Of a stretch of 64,000 nt of DNA, positions 33,640 to 47,472 are shown in pieces. The notes under the pieces were generated by a model. That model did no database searches and had not been told where the DNA came from. It worked only from the letters and a program-made list of their open reading frames with translations. The DNA comes from Dermacentor variabilis (taxonomy: Eukaryota > Arthropoda > Arachnida > Ixodida > Ixodidae). The stretch covers positions 258,675,115 through 258,739,114 of the forward strand of contig NC_134568.1 of assembly GCF_050947875.1 (NCBI RefSeq). Direction: 5' to 3'. Each line of letters begins with the position of its first letter. Positions within the stretch are counted from its first letter, which is position 1. The position numbers and the translations under genes are program-made.

Positions 33640-36340
33640 AACAGGTGGAGGTGATCCACGATATCGAAACTTCTCTCCCTACCCCCTTCTCCCCTCGCGC
33701 ATCCGCCACATCTTCGTGGAGATCATCCTGACGCGCACGTCAGATCTCAGCCTATTCGTCCTCAACGTATACGTCGCTCCGCATGAAGACCCGAATCTCG
33801 ATGCGCTTTTTCGCTCAGCCCTCAAAGTCAGCCGCGACTGCACCCTGCTCATAGTTAGGGACCTTAACGCCGGTCATACTCTGTGGGGATATCCGGGCGA
33901 CACCCGCAAGGGTAGACATCTGGCAGAAGCCGCGCAAGAGTTCGGCCTCACGCTAATCAACCATACCAACGCCCGCACCAGAATCGGCAGCCGAGGTCAG
34001 GTCGACACCAACCTGAACCTGACGTTCGGCGCACCGCTCTAAAGACAACGCCTGAACGAACACCGCCGAAACTCTGAAAAGCGACCCCTGCATCCTTTAC
34101 ACGGAAATTTGTGCACGCCGCAAGAGTCGCCGCAAGCATCGCTTCTCGGTTACAAACTGGAACAAATTTCGCGAGTCCAGAAGAACGCGAGCCAGCGAGG
34201 GACCCATAAACAATATCTGATCCTGGATGTGCCGACTCCTGGGCGACGTGGAAGAGCATACGGAACATTTTGACCAAGAGGACGCTCCGGAAACCTCCAA
34301 CGTCGACAGAAGGCTGCTCCACATGTGGCAGGCAACATCGAGCATGCACCGGCGCTGGCAACAGCAGGGGAAATACACCAAGCCCTATAGGAAAGAATCC
34401 CCCGACTCGTCGCAGCCATCTCCGATCACGCGACTGAGGTCACCCGGAAGCAATGGCATCAGATATGTGATCGCATGAGGGCACGCCTCGGCACAGCCCG
34501 GACGTGGCACCTTTTACGCCACCTTCTGGACCCGGACACCACCAGGGCCGAAGACAGAAGAAACACGACCAATTTAATCCACAGGCACAGTCACGCGACC
34601 CGGGGGCGTTCCTGGCCAAGATGTGGGAAAAGTACGTCGGCCCGCAACTCAAGACACCGTTCCCGGTGGCCTACCACGGCCGGCCGAACGCGCACATAGA
34701 CGCAGACTGTACGTTCGCTGAGGTGTGGGGCGCTGCCCTCAAGCTACGGACGAACTCGGCCCCCGGTCCGGACCGGGTGACCAACACGATCCTGCGCAAC
34801 CTGGACGAGGCCACAGGGAAGCAGCTCGCCGAGTAGATGAACGAATGCCGGAAGACGGGTGCCATCCGGAAAGTGTGGAAGACGTCCACGACAGTCTTGA
34901 TACCCAAACGAGGAAAACAACTAAATGCGGACAATGTCAGGCCGATTTCACTGACATCTTGCGCCAGCGAACTGATGGAGCGCGTGGGCTTGTCTCGCTC
35001 CGCTCTGAGCCAGTTGTGCCCTCGTGCTCCATCAGTTTGCCGACGCATGATGTCCGCAAAGTAGTCAAGAGGCTTCTCGGGCTACCCATCAGAATCCATA
35101 CCGAGGATCTCCTCAAACTGGGGTACATAACACCGACGAAGAGATTGCCGAAGCCAAATAACGCACGCAGCTCACTCGCCTGACCACCACAGCGGCAGGT
35201 AACCGCATCCTCGAAGAGCTGGGTTACAGCCCTGCGGGATTCCCGATGGTCAGTACCCCGATCCCTAGGTGCATTGGAGACAAGTTCGAAGTGGCCCCTG
35301 TGCCCCGAAACGTTCACCCCGTCCACAACGAGGGCAGACGCAAGGCCGGAGCTGCAGCGATCCGCGAACAGATCAAGCGACAAGGCATCAGAGCAAGCTT
35401 CGTCAACGCCGCGGAGAAAAGCGATGGCAAGATCTTTGCCGTCGTCGTGGTCGACTCCAGCGGCAAGATTGCCAATAGCGCCTCGATTCGCTCTTCAAAC
35501 GCCGGAGTCGCCGAGCAAGCCGCCATCGCCCTCGCCCGGCTAGACGGTCGTGGGTCCGAGACCTATGGCGATTCCAGAACGGCAGGTGGGGCTTTTCAGA
35601 TGGGTTGCATCGCCAAGCAAGCTGCTCGTCTTCTTAGCATCTCGAGAACATATGCTCTTCCGCATCATTCGATTCATAGGTTTCCTGTTCACGTAGGGTC
35701 GGTCGAGGGCGCTCTCTCGAACCTCAAAGAGTCTGCTCACGAGGCTGCGTGCGACCTCCACGACCGCGCTTCCTCTCTAAAGAGCGCGGACTCCCCTCCC
35801 CCCTACGGCCACAGGGACGCTCTCGCTACACACAACGAGGTTATGAAGTTCTTCTACATGTCTAGAGGGGTCTTTCCACCCCTCACCCCAATTTGAATAG
35901 GGCGCGAGCCGTCTCTCTCCGACTCTTACAGACCAGCACATATCCGTGCCTGCCCGTTCTACACGATGTTTACCCCGACGTATTTCGCGACGACGCCTGC
36001 CCGTCCTGCGGGCAGACCTCCACTCTAGCACACATGTTCTGGTAGTGCGGGTCGACGTATACCCCAAGTTCAACAAAGAGGAGTGGGACTCACTTCCGCG
36101 TAGCCCCGCTCTAGACCAGCAAATCCTGGCTGTCCGGCGTGCCCGCGACTGGGCCAGTGGGCTAGACATGCCGGTCCCGACGTGGGAATAGCCGGGTGCG
36201 CGACGAGTTCGCGTCCTCGCTGGGCCTGCAATAAGCCCCACGTTCCGTCAGGGCCGTAGGCAGGCCCGTAGCGAAGCCATTTGGCGGCGCTACGGCTCGC
36301 ACGCTGGAGTGGTTGACATGGGCGCGAAGCCCTCGCAGTG
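33640..36340 (+). pseudogene. I-like LINE fragment (endonuclease, RT, RNase H), heavily broken
   Basis: 33716-34042 encodes an endonuclease piece (LFVLNVYVAPHEDPNLDALF, RDLNAGHTLWGY, ARTRIGSRGQVDT). 34500-34980 encodes the RT start (NSAPGPDRVTNTILRNLD, TTVLIPKRGK, NVRPISLTSC). 35246-35600 encodes an RNase H domain (SDGKIFAVVVVDSSGKIANS, AEQAAIALARLD, TYGDSRTA). 35900-36060 reads YPCLPVLHDVYPDVFRDDAC and CPSCGQTSTLAHMFW, a C-terminal zinc-knuckle-like region. The RT palm is mostly deleted. An RNase H after RT places it near the I group. It interrupts tandem unit 2. Confidence 0.78.
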
Positions 36341-37330
36341 ACCTTATGACCCGGGTGGTAGGGGATCAGAACGGACGATTGATAGAAGACATAACAATCA
36401 CGTTGGCCGAGTGGTAGAAGCGGAGGAGGTTCCATTGTGATTACGTGGCTCCAGAAATAACTACACAACTCTCGTCGCCTATACAATCGGAGTACAAATA
36501 CTATGGCGCCATCCCGTTGTATTGTGCGGCATTCTTTCCACCTCTATCTTGCGCCATACTTTCCTGCTCCACTTACTGCCTCGTGCCTGTAGCCTCCTTC
36601 ACTTTCCTCATCGCCTTCTCTTCTTTCATGTATCGTTCCGCTCCGCATTCGCTTTCGTCTTTCGCTGTACTCGTTCGTTTAGTTGCGAGATACGACGTTG
36701 AGGCACGCCAACGCTCAACGCAGGAACGGGCGCCTCAGAGCTGCGCTCGAAAACTTGGGCAATGAATGTTGACGAAGCAGTCGCAATTACTTAAAGGAAG
36801 AAGTAGAATAAGAGAAAGAACGGCATCAACGCGAAATTTTTGCTAAAAATACTTCAATACTTATTTTTCTTTGATTTCTGTGTTTACCGCTATATTTTCT
36901 CACGTCTTTAATTTTTGATGCAACGCACCAGTGATTTTGTTTTTTTTTCTGCAAAGAGCATCCTCGGCATATCACTCTTAGGCACAGGTACACACTTTTG
37001 CCATACAACAATAATCATCTGCCTTGCTTGCGTTTCCTCTCTTGAAAACGCCGCGCCCGCTGCTTTCCTGCACCCTTCACTCTTAGAAAATTTACACCCT
37101 TTGGGGCTTATCTTGTCCCACAACAATGATCGTCATCTGTCTTGACCGCATTTCCTTTCTCTAACGCGGCGAGCCCGGTACTTCCCAGTAACGAACGGCA
37201 TGCGCGTTATCAGCATGATATAGCATTCCCGACGGGAAAGTAGCGGGCGCGGCGTTTTCAAGAAAAGAAACGCAAGCAAGGCAGGTGGCGATTATGGTTG
37301 TGTGGCAAAAGGGTGTAATTTTGCTCAAGA
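36341..37330. repeat. tandem-unit 2 segment, partly unassigned
   Basis: 36780-36960 aligns with 6020-6160 and 46910-47050 (words such as GGCATCAACG and TTTGATGCAACGC). 36430-36770 and 36960-37330 have no clear counterpart in unit 3 by eye and hold no recognisable gene. Confidence 0.6.
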
Positions 37331-39215
37331 ATGTACGCCAGGTTCATTCGTATCGGCACCAACAACAACGCGAATCCAGGCTGGTCAACCATTCCAATTA
37401 CGTATCATTATTCCTGGTAGAACAGCAACAGCAGCATGCTGTACAACGAACATTACGACACCTTCCCCTGCTACGAGTGGGGTATACGACTGGACGTCAA
37501 CTGGCCGGGTGACGAGGTGAGACTCGAGGAGACGTGCTCGCTATGCGAATACGTTACGGCGGTGTCGAACCGAGTGATGCACGCTCTCGCCTTCGAACTC
37601 ACCGATAACAGGCCGGGAACAAGGCCGTTGCACTACACGTCCAACGTAGATGTGAGCCCCAAGGAGACTTGCTCATTCTGTGGCGACGTTACAGCACCGG
37701 ACCGAGAGGGAAGAACGCCCTCGCCTTTGAGCTCGCGCGGACCAGGCCGGGAGATCTGCATCTGCGCCACACGTTCACCGTAGAGGCAGACACGGACCCG
37801 AAGACCGCCGCTCGCTTGGCAAAGTTTCCTCACCTCGTGGCTTCCGTGTCGCCACCGCTGCACCAGGAGGTGAACGTTGCAAGTGCAACTCACGTCATCC
37901 CTACGGCGGACCAACCATTTTGCCCCGTCCGTATATGTCCGTAGTCGCCGATGGCTCAACGCAGACTCCGCTTGCTGAAAATCTCCCAGAGCACCGTTGT
38001 GGTCTTCTGAATTTCCGAGACCAGCCGGGACGCTGTCATCCCCCACGAAGCGATGTTCATCGACGTTGCCAAAGCGGGCCAGAATTTCACCGATATTGAG
38101 AGGCTCTCCAAGCGCAACCAGCACACGGCCCAAAAGGGTTTCCATCTGCGAACACAGCCTCCAGAGGCGTGATGAGAGCATGGCTGGAAGCCTCGTCGCT
38201 TGGGAGTTCCTGACGCCCAAGTCACTCCACAATAACTGTCGCATTCCCGGACATTGTTGCGACCTCAAAGCACGTGCGCGCGTCGTCAACCCTAAAGGCC
38301 CCATGTCCAGACAATGGTCTGGCCAATAGAGGTATCCATCTGTAAAGCCGATCGCACATTGGCGCAGATTAACCGAAGAACTGTTCCGGACACATCACTT
38401 GAACTGCTGTCGCTGTTATTCTGGCCGGCGGGAGGTGTTCTGAAAACGAGATGTTAATTTTTGTACTTCTAATTGAATATATTTCTTAGAGACCCAGGTT
38501 TGTGCAAAGTACTGTAGTTTGTACCACCTGTACTCACGGCAGTCTTCTGAAGGCTACATTCAAGCGAACATTTCAGCTCCTCAATAATACCGCAAATGTA
38601 GCTTCGGACTATAGATATGCTCATTCAGCTGTGACTTGAGCTTTGATTTCAGAGCACTTTTTCCGGGGCAGAGTTGTGACACAGTCGTGTTCTAAGCCAC
38701 TCCTGGACACAGCTTAATTTCCTAAAATGCATCAGCAATTGTTTCTCGAACTTTCTTCGCTAAAGCCAGAGTCGATTATTGCTGTTTCTATGCGTCAGGG
38801 CCACTGAAGGACCTTTTAACACTCTCTAAGTTCGGGTGTTGAGTTATAAGAAAGAGTTAGTGCGGATCAGAACTCTCTCCATCGCTTTCAGCCTAGCATC
38901 GGCTCCTCACTGGGAGCCTTAAAGAATGTTTTAATGGAATTATAGCATTCTTAGGATACTTCACGCACTATCCAGTATCTATATGCATATTAATCTGTTT
39001 TCCAGTGAACTTGGGTCACCGGGTCAACTTGGGTCAATTTGCGTCCATGGTTTAATGGGCCGCACTACCGGTGCTCTACCCATTAAACTATGGACCCGGC
39101 TCAAAAGGGTTTGAAAACAACCGCAAGACCAAATCAATGGGTATGTATGTAGTGTGTATGTAAGCCGTTTGTTTGTTTGTTTTTGGTTTGCTTTTGTCTC
39201 ATATACTGGCTCATA
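37331..39215. repeat. tandem-unit 2 core (matches 12560-13273 plus 18216-20235, and 47330-50060)
   Basis: The plus-strand frame 37436-37783 keeps CSLCEYVTAVSNRVMHALAF and CSFCGDVTAP, paralogous to words in units 1 and 3, but with frame breaks. The 38640-38840 block matches 19560-19760 and 49440-49640. A tRNA-like block near 39000-39130 has an inverted duplicate of its A-box part (TGGTTTAATGGG and CCCATTAAACTA). No LTR or LINE insertions here, so it is the empty-site reference for several elements. Confidence 0.8.
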
Positions 39216-39505
39216 CCCAGCATGGGGGAATGGCCAAAAATAGGGTGAGTTATAAAATGATTATACGAGTCTAAAAAGCGGCACTATTGAGAACATCTGA
39301 ATAGCTAAAAAGAACGAAGTCATAAAAATTCAAGGAACCGCTTTCGCGCCAAGTTGGGTCACTTGGTCTGTGTCAGTGTGCCGCTCTACAATGAACGGCT
39401 TTGAAGTCCACTTGGCTCACTGGTTATGTGACACTCCTATGTTCCGCTATTCAATGACAAAAAGCAAATAACAAATTTATCCGGTGCTTCGTAGAGCATA
39501 ACCTG

Positions 39506-39849
<344 letters not shown>

Positions 39850-41050
39850 ATTTTACGTCGGGTCCTGCGTGCTGAACTTTGAAGAAAACCCCTATATATA
39901 TATATATATATATCTGGGCCGCTGCGGTGCTTTTATGCGAATTGGATCAACCTCGACATTCATCGTGAGATCGGCCCTTCCTGAATTCAATTCCTTGCAT
40001 GCTTTTCAGAGTCCAGCCCCTTTTTCTTGCGGACGAGGCACTCTCACCGTTTTCGTGGGCCGATGCCTGTGGTGTGCCATTAAAACGTATCTGCCATAGG
40101 GGCAACTGGGTACGCTCACTCGGTTACTGCACTGGGACCTTAGGCGGGAGCTAGTCAAGCTGTTATGTTTTTCTCAGCCTCTCTCATCTTTATGATGAAA
40201 CAAGTGAAGTATTATTACAAAGCTGACGCTAAGGGCGTGACTCCACTCATCGCAGCACACGCAAATAAAAACAAGTTCAAAATGAAACCTATTATTCTAC
40301 TGAAACATTTGTTGAGTTGAAGTCTGAAGATCTAATGCTAGCAACAAGTTATACGTCAACTTTTTCATGTTATCCTTAACAACTAAGGTGCCCACGTGTC
40401 ATCTGCCTATTACAGGACGGTGCTGGTGGCTCGGCGACGCGACAATGAAGATACGAACGTCTATGTCTGCACCTGAGACGATTCAAGGGATGGGCAAGCT
40501 TTGTAAATTAGAATGACTTTTCATGTTTACCAGTATTAGCTAATAAATGCCACAATGACCAGCTCCGCTGAGCCCAAGCCGGTTTTGTTTCAAGAGCTCT
40601 CAGAATCTCACAAGCGGTGATCAAATAAAGTAATTTGATCCTGGAATACAATAGAGCTTGCGAGCTCGTAGCACGCCACATCATTTCCAAAGAAAACGAA
40701 ATGTATTCACTCTTCTCCGCAGTTGTTCTGGCGTGTTGTCTCCACCAACCGACAACGTCTGCTAGAGACATCTATGCGTAATTGATGCCAGTCATAAGTG
40801 ACACCGTAGAGGGCGTAACTGGTTCTTCATTGAAGGAGGAAAAAGGCACAGCCAATGCATTATATTTTTTACTTTGACATGATAAATAGAACATATAAAC
40901 TTTTCGTGGAATCCGGCATCCTCGCACTAATCGCGACAATGTGGAAGAGGACGGCACAATCATATGGTGCTGATACCCGGCCCTTAGCAGCTGCCGCCTA
41001 ACGCCTGGCAGGCGCGTGCTTGCGGCGCTATAACGCTGTGCAGCCAGCAG
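39850..41050. repeat. tandem-unit 2 segment leading to HMG copy 2
   Basis: It aligns with 22434-23041 plus 29481-30005, with 51660-52530 and with 55060-56228. It contains the words TTAGGCGGGAGCTAGTCAAG (40142) and CCGACAACGTCTGCTAGAGA (40749). It gives the uninterrupted site for the hAT-bounded insertion (near 40463-40476). Confidence 0.85.
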
Positions 41051-42063
41051 CCGAAGACGACGGCTAACCTTGGCCTGGGGTGCCGTCTGCAGAGCCTTGG
41101 GTCTCCCGGTTTCCACCCTGGTCTAACGACGGCGAGCCCGCAGCCGAGTCGTCGTCGTCTTCGTCCAGAGGCGTAGGGTATAGCTCATTATCAAGCACGC
41201 TTAGGGCACTGGGCGTTTCAGGCTGTTTGAATGCGCGAGCTGCCGTTGGTGGGCATGGCACGTTCTCTGTTCGCCGAACGCTTTGGTGGTGGCAGAGGAC
41301 CGGGAAACCGGTGCACGTTGTAGGGCCGCGCAGCCGAGCGAGCCGACGCCGCGACAGTGGCCGACGGCCTAGGGAGCGGCATTCCTTGACCAGCGCCCGT
41401 AGCGCTTTTCCGGGCAGCGCTGGTTGCACGGCGTTCGTTCCTTTGTAGCGGTGGCGGCGGATCTTGCTGCTGCTGGAACTCCGGCGCGCCTCGACCCTGG
41501 GCCACGGCCACGGAAATGATCGGCTGCTCCTGCTCGTCCCCGGTATTGGCATTGGTCCTGCGCGCCTGCCTCTTGCACCGCTGGGTCTCACACGGATTGT
41601 ACACGTATTCCGGATGCTTCCTTCTGTGGACCGCGGCAGCTGCGACCACCTTGCGCTGGCGAGACTCCTTCTCGGCGACGCTGAGAGAACGCCACAGCTT
41701 GCCCGAGCGGCTGCTCACGCGCTGGTTGTTTTCGTTCGCGTTCTCAGCGGCCACCGATCGCCTCTTCTCACGCGCGACCAGCATCGAGGCGTTTGGAGGC
41801 CGCGGAATGCGCGACCGCAGCTGGTAACTGTGTTGGACCTCGCTGCTCGACGATGCACCCCCACGCCGGGATCGGAGGCCACGTCAGACACCGCCGTCGC
41901 CGCTTCTGCTGCCGGCTGCGACAGGAGCCGCGCAATGCTTCGCAGGCGCGTGCTGTTTTACCGGGGACGGCTGACTTTTACCGGGGTCGTCGTCGGCAGA
42001 GCCCAGGGCGTCCAAACTTGTAGCCGTCCGAGGATCCGTCCGGGCCGAACGACGAGCTTCTGA
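41051..42063 (-). pseudogene. HMG-box protein, copy 2 (frameshifted)
   Basis: The HMG box runs from about 41814 to 41578 (MLVAREKRRSVAAENANENN, KLWRSLSVAEKESRQ, VHRRKHPEYVYNPCETQR). A one-base loss at about 41855-41860 separates it from the upstream part, and a further shift near 41250 moves the tail (FKQPETPSALSVLDNELYP) to another frame, which ends at 41064. An LINE 3' end is inserted at 42064 into the upstream acidic segment. Domain conserved but gene disabled. The upstream shift is shared with copy 3. Confidence 0.78.
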
Positions 42064-42665
42064 TGGTGATGATAATGATGGCCTCATGTTATGGCTCATA
42101 CCCACACTGGGGGATTGGCCAAGAATTGGGTGCTGAAACGTTCACCTGTTCTTTTGAAGTGCCACTTATTCGATGAGAAAAAAAAAATTTAACGAAAGAG
42201 AGAAGAAAACATACAAAAACAAACAAAATACAAGATAAAGTTAAATAGTTATTCGTTTTGTTGACTGGATGTAACTGCAAACGGCATCAAAAACGTCCCT
42301 GTGGCTGCCCCCTATAACTGACGCACCGAAAGATAGTATAATTTCTGTTGATAACATTAACCCTAATTTTGCGAACGGAAGTTCTAGATGTCTTTTTCTT
42401 AACAATTTGTATCGTCGACACACCAAAAAATAATGATCTAGTGATTCTGTTTCTTGGCAGTATAGACACAGAGGTGATAGCGTCAGACCAGTCCTGTGTA
42501 AATATAGGTTTAATGGAGGGACACGGCAGCGTAATCTCGTGATTGCTACTTCTGATTGTCTTGATGGACACCACTGGATTTTCCACGGAAATTTGAGGTG
42601 CTGATATTCTGTCCATGTTGTTATTGATTCAATGATATCTCTATGAAATGAATATTTTCTATATC
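42064..42665 (-). pseudogene. LINE 3' end (I/R1-like C-terminus), truncated
   Basis: The minus-strand frame gives SEVAITRLRCRVPPLNLYLH, TGLTLSPLCLYCQETESLDH and FLVCRRYKLLR, the zinc-knuckle-like C-terminus of I/R1-type LINEs, down to 42241. The 3' untranslated part has GGCTCATACCCACACTGGG, a word also seen near 20222, 39209, 50051 and 54780, so those spots are probably ends of the same LINE family. It splits HMG copy 2. Confidence 0.75.
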
Positions 42666-43052
42666 TTCTTCTTCTTCTTCTTCTTCTGCTTCTTCTTCTT
42701 CTTCGACTTCTTTTTGGCTCGTGACCCGTGCCCTCTCGTGGCTCGCGAAGACACGAGTGGATAAAGCTGATGAATTTAGATTCCACTTAAAAATTTTAGA
42801 AAGGATAAATTCGCGGGCGGTCTTTGTGACGGGGAAAAAATGTTGCATAATAAGTACGAATTTAAATCTCACTGAATCGGACGTTTCCCAGAGTGCTCTA
42901 CAATTTCCTCATTTGAAGTGTTTGTCACTAAATATATGATTTGCTTAGTTGATTAACTGGAACATTCAGACAACTAAGATATATACAATTGCGCGATTTG
43001 CCCCCCATAAAAGTGCCTACAACATGGTTCAGGGGGAGATTATTGGAGGAAC

Positions 43053-43393
<341 letters not shown>

Positions 43394-44421
43394 GACCACA
43401 GTATTGTCGCACAGTCAAGACCACCATCATATTTTTACGGCGCAGCTGTCTATAGCCTGGATATGGTATTTCTGCGGGGCGTAACGTTGACAGAAAACTA
43501 TCGTCATCAAAGGCTCATACCCCCTTAAGGCAGAGGCTACAAGCACGCAACAAAGGCAAGCTTTGGAATCACGCATACAACATGGAGAGCAGCATACTTT
43601 TCAATAAAGAACAACCTTGACACAAATATCCGAACCCCATAAGCGACGATAAGGCGTTCCTCCGTCTACGTGCAATCCGAAGCACGTAGTGTTCCCCACA
43701 TACTTTTCCCGGCAAAGATTACCGTTGAGCAATCTGTCGCGGCGACGGCAGCTTGACTGCAGCATACGAAACAGGGAGTGACGCAACTACACTTTCGTAC
43801 GTAAAAGAAGAACCCGCCTGGCGAGTGATTCGTGTTTTGACAGTGCTATGGGAAGGCCACATCTATAGTTAGGACTCCTGAAGAACAGCGTGCATAATAG
43901 GCGCGGCGAATTTCTCTCCTCTCTGGTCCACTTTTTGTAGGTGCGCACGAAGCTGTCGAAATGACATAGGCTAATAATTAGGTAAAGTGCATCTGAGTGT
44001 TGCCACCTGAGTAATTTCCACCTATGTCGCATTGGCTAACTGTTCTAGCAGTCATTTACGCCGTCGCTGTCCAAAGCCATCTTCACCGCGAGGATTGGAC
44101 ATCATTTTTTTTTATCTTGTCTGTCATGTCTGTTTTTTCCCTCAAGTACGCCCACAATTTACGGGCAATTGGCGAATAGCCAGCTGTTACATAGTGTTTA
44201 TTTAGGGCGGGGAGGCGTGCGGCCGTAGAATGCTGTGCTATATTTGAAAGTAAGGAGGGGAAAAATGAAATATGCAGGATCCTGTGCAAATTATAATTAT
44301 AATTGTTTCTGATATTAGGTAAAGAAAACTGCTGCCTAATTAACTAATTTGTTACTTTATATTGTTTATGATCAGCCCAACCTTGTCTTTTTGTATAGCA
44401 CAGAAAAGAATATTCTGAAAT
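43394..44421. repeat. tandem-unit 2 segment identical to 31547-32574
   Basis: See the unit-1 counterpart. Divergence by eye is essentially zero after the first 130 bases. Confidence 0.9.
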
Positions 44422-45112
44422 TCGAGATGCATACACACGGCGCTTCAGTGAACAAATTCAAAAATTCCTAAAGGTTGCTTGTGGCAGATAGCACAATTCT
44501 AGTTCCTTAGGTGGTGGACTCGAAGCGGCGCACACTGCTTCCAAAAAAAAATTAATATACTAGCTAATTAACAAATTTCGCTAATTATCTTTTAACTAAC
44601 TACCTTATGGCCCACATTGCAATTTATAAATTCTAATCGTGGAGTTAGCAAGGCGAATCTAGTTGTAACTAATTATCAGGATGACACCAGTTTAGAGACT
44701 ATAATTCTCGAACATTGCGGAGAAATGCATTGGCGTTCCAGTTACTTTCTTAACAAAATGTTATTTTATGCATTCTAGTACAAAAGTAACTGGAACGTCA
44801 ATGCATTTCTCCGCAATGATCGAGAATTAACATCTCTAAACTGGGGCCATCTGGAGAATTCGTTCCAAGTCGATCCGCCTTGCGAAATTCACAGCTTGAA
44901 CTTGTAAATTACAATACGTGCCATAAGGTAATTAGTTAAACTAAATTAATAATTTTTTGGTAATTGGTCGATTAAGCATTTCAATTCCTTGTGCAAGTAA
45001 TGTCCGCCTCTTCGAGTAAACCACTTCATGAACTAGAATAGTGCTATCTGCCACAGGCAGCCTTTAAAAAAATATGAAAGTGTTCGCTGAAACACCCGAT
45101 GTAGATACACTT
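44422..45112. mobile_element. foldback repeat element, copy in unit 2
   Basis: Same palindromic architecture as 32575-33262, with about a dozen scattered differences, mostly in the central third. That is more than in the identical stretch just upstream. Confidence 0.75.
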
Positions 45113-45435
45113 AAGCAGGCCCAGCCTCGCCATGCGTAAGGACGTAAGGCATAGAGCCTTACAAATAAAGTTTCGTAATCGCCCACGAAACCAATACAGC
45201 TTGTCAAACACCCCCCCCCCTCCTCTTTTCGAAGCAATTCTGGATCTCCTCATGATTGGCGGCTGCTGCTGCTCATTCTGCTGATACAGACCTGCTCAAT
45301 AGCTCACTAGCAGAATATCACTCTTAGAACGAATCGGCCTACATGTAGCCTCACCTGTAATATCCTTACAAGGAGATGCCCGTTGCCGGCTCTTTCTCGA
45401 CGAAATAACACAATCAAACAACTAATTGTACTTAA
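45113..45435. other. unit-2/unit-3 junction insertion, no gene seen
   Basis: Sequence absent from the unit-1/unit-2 junction (33262-33276). It contains a C homopolymer and no recognisable element ends. The right part carries the TTAA-flanked element below. Confidence 0.45.
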
Positions 45436-46152
45436 GAGGAAGCTTTAGCTCGGGCCCAACTCCGACACGTCCTCTTCAAATACATATAAAACGCAAAAAC
45501 GCTTTTCTGTGATAACCCCTAGACCAATTTTAATGAAATTTCTTGCATTTGAAAGATAATGGTGAATTCTAGTCACTGTTGGTCGCGGAATTTCGTATTA
45601 GGGTCTGAATGTTGTTGCAAGAATTTTCAAAAATTTGGAAGTTTGGAAAATACAGAAGCACGAAGTTTAGAAATTCATAGCTCTGCATTAAGTACAGATA
45701 TCGCGGTTCTGTAAACGTCACCCAGATATGAAAGCAGACAAATTCGATATGTCATTTCCCATTCTATGTGAATTCGTTGCGTTGTTTACAAGGGTTCTGC
45801 AAAAGCTGTGTTTCCATATTACTAACTTTTCTTTAAATTCATGCGCAACATATCAATTTTGTCCGCTTTAGATGCACTATTAGATGCAATCCAGATAATT
45901 GTGACATCGTTTTTCATAGCTAAGTAAAAGTGTTGTAAACTTGACTTTAGTTTTCTGAAAATTTGCCATATTGCCAATTTGTAATAAAACGTCGACGACC
46001 TAAATCGAAAATTCGAAACCAACAGTCACCAGATTTCACGTTTTTCTTTTAAATGCAACCAACCTCGTCAAATTTGGTGCAGTGGTTGACAAGAAAAACG
46101 AATTCTGTTTTTACATGTATTTAGATAGGAGCACCCGAGCTAAAGCTTCCTC
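45436..46152. mobile_element. non-autonomous DNA transposon (MITE) with TTAA duplication
   Basis: Ends GAGGAAGCTTTAGCTCGGG (45436-45454) and its exact inverse (46134-46152), each bordered by TTAA (45432-45435 and 46153-46156). Length 717 bp, AT-rich, no transposase. TTAA duplication is typical of the piggyBac superfamily, although the inverted repeat does not begin with the usual CCC, so the superfamily is tentative. Confidence 0.82.
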
Positions 46153-46204
46153 TTAAATTTCCTTACTACAGCAAGTATGCGTGTCAAAGCGCATGATTCA
46201 TTTG

Positions 46205-47051
46205 TAAAGCGATGTTTTCAATACTTTCTTTCCAGGGTTTCGGAGCGTCTGCCCGGTCGGCTGCTTGCCAAGTTTGGTGGGCCAGTTCTGGCGAATGTGC
46301 AATTGTGAACTGGTCTGACCCGGACATGCTGCATGATAAGTGGTTCGGATCCGGAGACAGTGTAATCCCCGACCACGCGGATCACGTGGGTAATGCGGCG
46401 GGGTCTTCCGCGTGTCGCTAATTTGCCGGGCAGGGACCGAGTCTCTATGCTGCGAAAAGCGTTGCAGAGCATGAACCCACGTATACCAAGTAATAAAAGC
46501 GCTTCACAAAAGCCTGGCTTCACGTAGACTTGAATATGGATGTGCGTAGTACATGCGCAATCTCTTTTCCCTTTCTCTTCTCATCGCCCGACGTGCCCTG
46601 TAACTGTATACCAGCTTCGTGCCGCAACCGCGCGTCATCTTCGTATTCGACGAATGTCGTTGGTGCGCCCTTGCTGCCACTCCGCGTGGTCGGTTTCTTC
46701 TTCGTAAGGTCTCCACACACTGTGCACTGTACTCGAGCACATCGAACAGATTTGATTTTGAAAACAAAAGGCCAGGTGGGAGGCGATGCCTCAGAAAATG
46801 GTTGTGCCATTGAACTACGGACCAACCGAACGATTAAAGATTCAGAATATGAAGAAGTCGGGAGATTATTAGCGATCAAGCACACGTCATTAGTTATTGG
46901 AAGATGAACAGGAGGAAGAAGAACAGCATCAATGAGAAAACCTTGTTAGAAATACTTAATTATTTTTGTTTGTTGTCTGTTCTTAGGTATTATTTTCTCA
47001 CCTTTTTTTACTTATTAGTGCAACGCAATAGTCACTTTGTTTTTTTCTGCT
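46205..47051. repeat. tandem-unit 3 start
   Basis: It aligns with 33276-33604 and then 5600-6165. It supplies the complete order of this part of the unit. Confidence 0.85.
46520..46812 (-). other. conserved minus-strand open frame in tandem unit (possible exon), unit 3
   Basis: Counterpart of 5918-5643: MAQPFSEASPPTWPFVFKIK, then CGDLTKKKPTT and GAPTTFVE. About 4.7 kb further along the minus strand lies HMG copy 2. I cannot tell an exon from a chance frame without transcripts. Confidence 0.3.
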
Positions 47052-47063
47052 AACAGCAAATGT

Positions 47064-47291
47064 AAAAAAAATTAAATTATGGGGTTTTACGTGCCAAAAC
47101 CACTTTCTGATTATGAGGCACGCCGTAGTGGGGGACTCCGGAAATTTCGACCACCTAGGGTTCTTCAACGTGCACCTAAATACACGGGCGTTTTCGCCTC
47201 CATCGAAATGCGGCCGCCGTGGCCGGGATTCGATCCCGCGACCTCGTGCTCAGCAGCCCAACACCATCGCCACTGAGCAACCACGGCGGGT
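47064..47291 (-). mobile_element. Ruka-like SINE (copy 2)
   Basis: Minus-strand head CCGTGGTTGCTCAGTGGCGA and body as in 25670-25918. Flanked by AACAGCAAATGT (47052-47063) and AACAGCAAACGT (47292-47303), one mismatch. The empty site is near 6163-6173 in unit 1. Confidence 0.88.
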
Positions 47292-47472
47292 AACAGCAAA
47301 CGTCGGCATACACAATCCTAAGTCGCATCGGCACCAGCATCAACGAGATCCCAGGCACGTCAGCCATTCCAAATGCGTGTCATTAATCGCGTTAGCACAG
47401 CAACAGCAGCATGCCGTACGGAGAATATTACGACACCTTTCTCCGCCACGTGTGTGGTAGACGACTGGACGT

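Noticed and set aside
37436..37783. A zinc-finger gene with CSLC and CSFC pairs
   Set aside because: The Cys pairs recur in the units but spacing to any second pair is irregular and the frame breaks differ between copies. I treat it as unassigned repeat coding potential.
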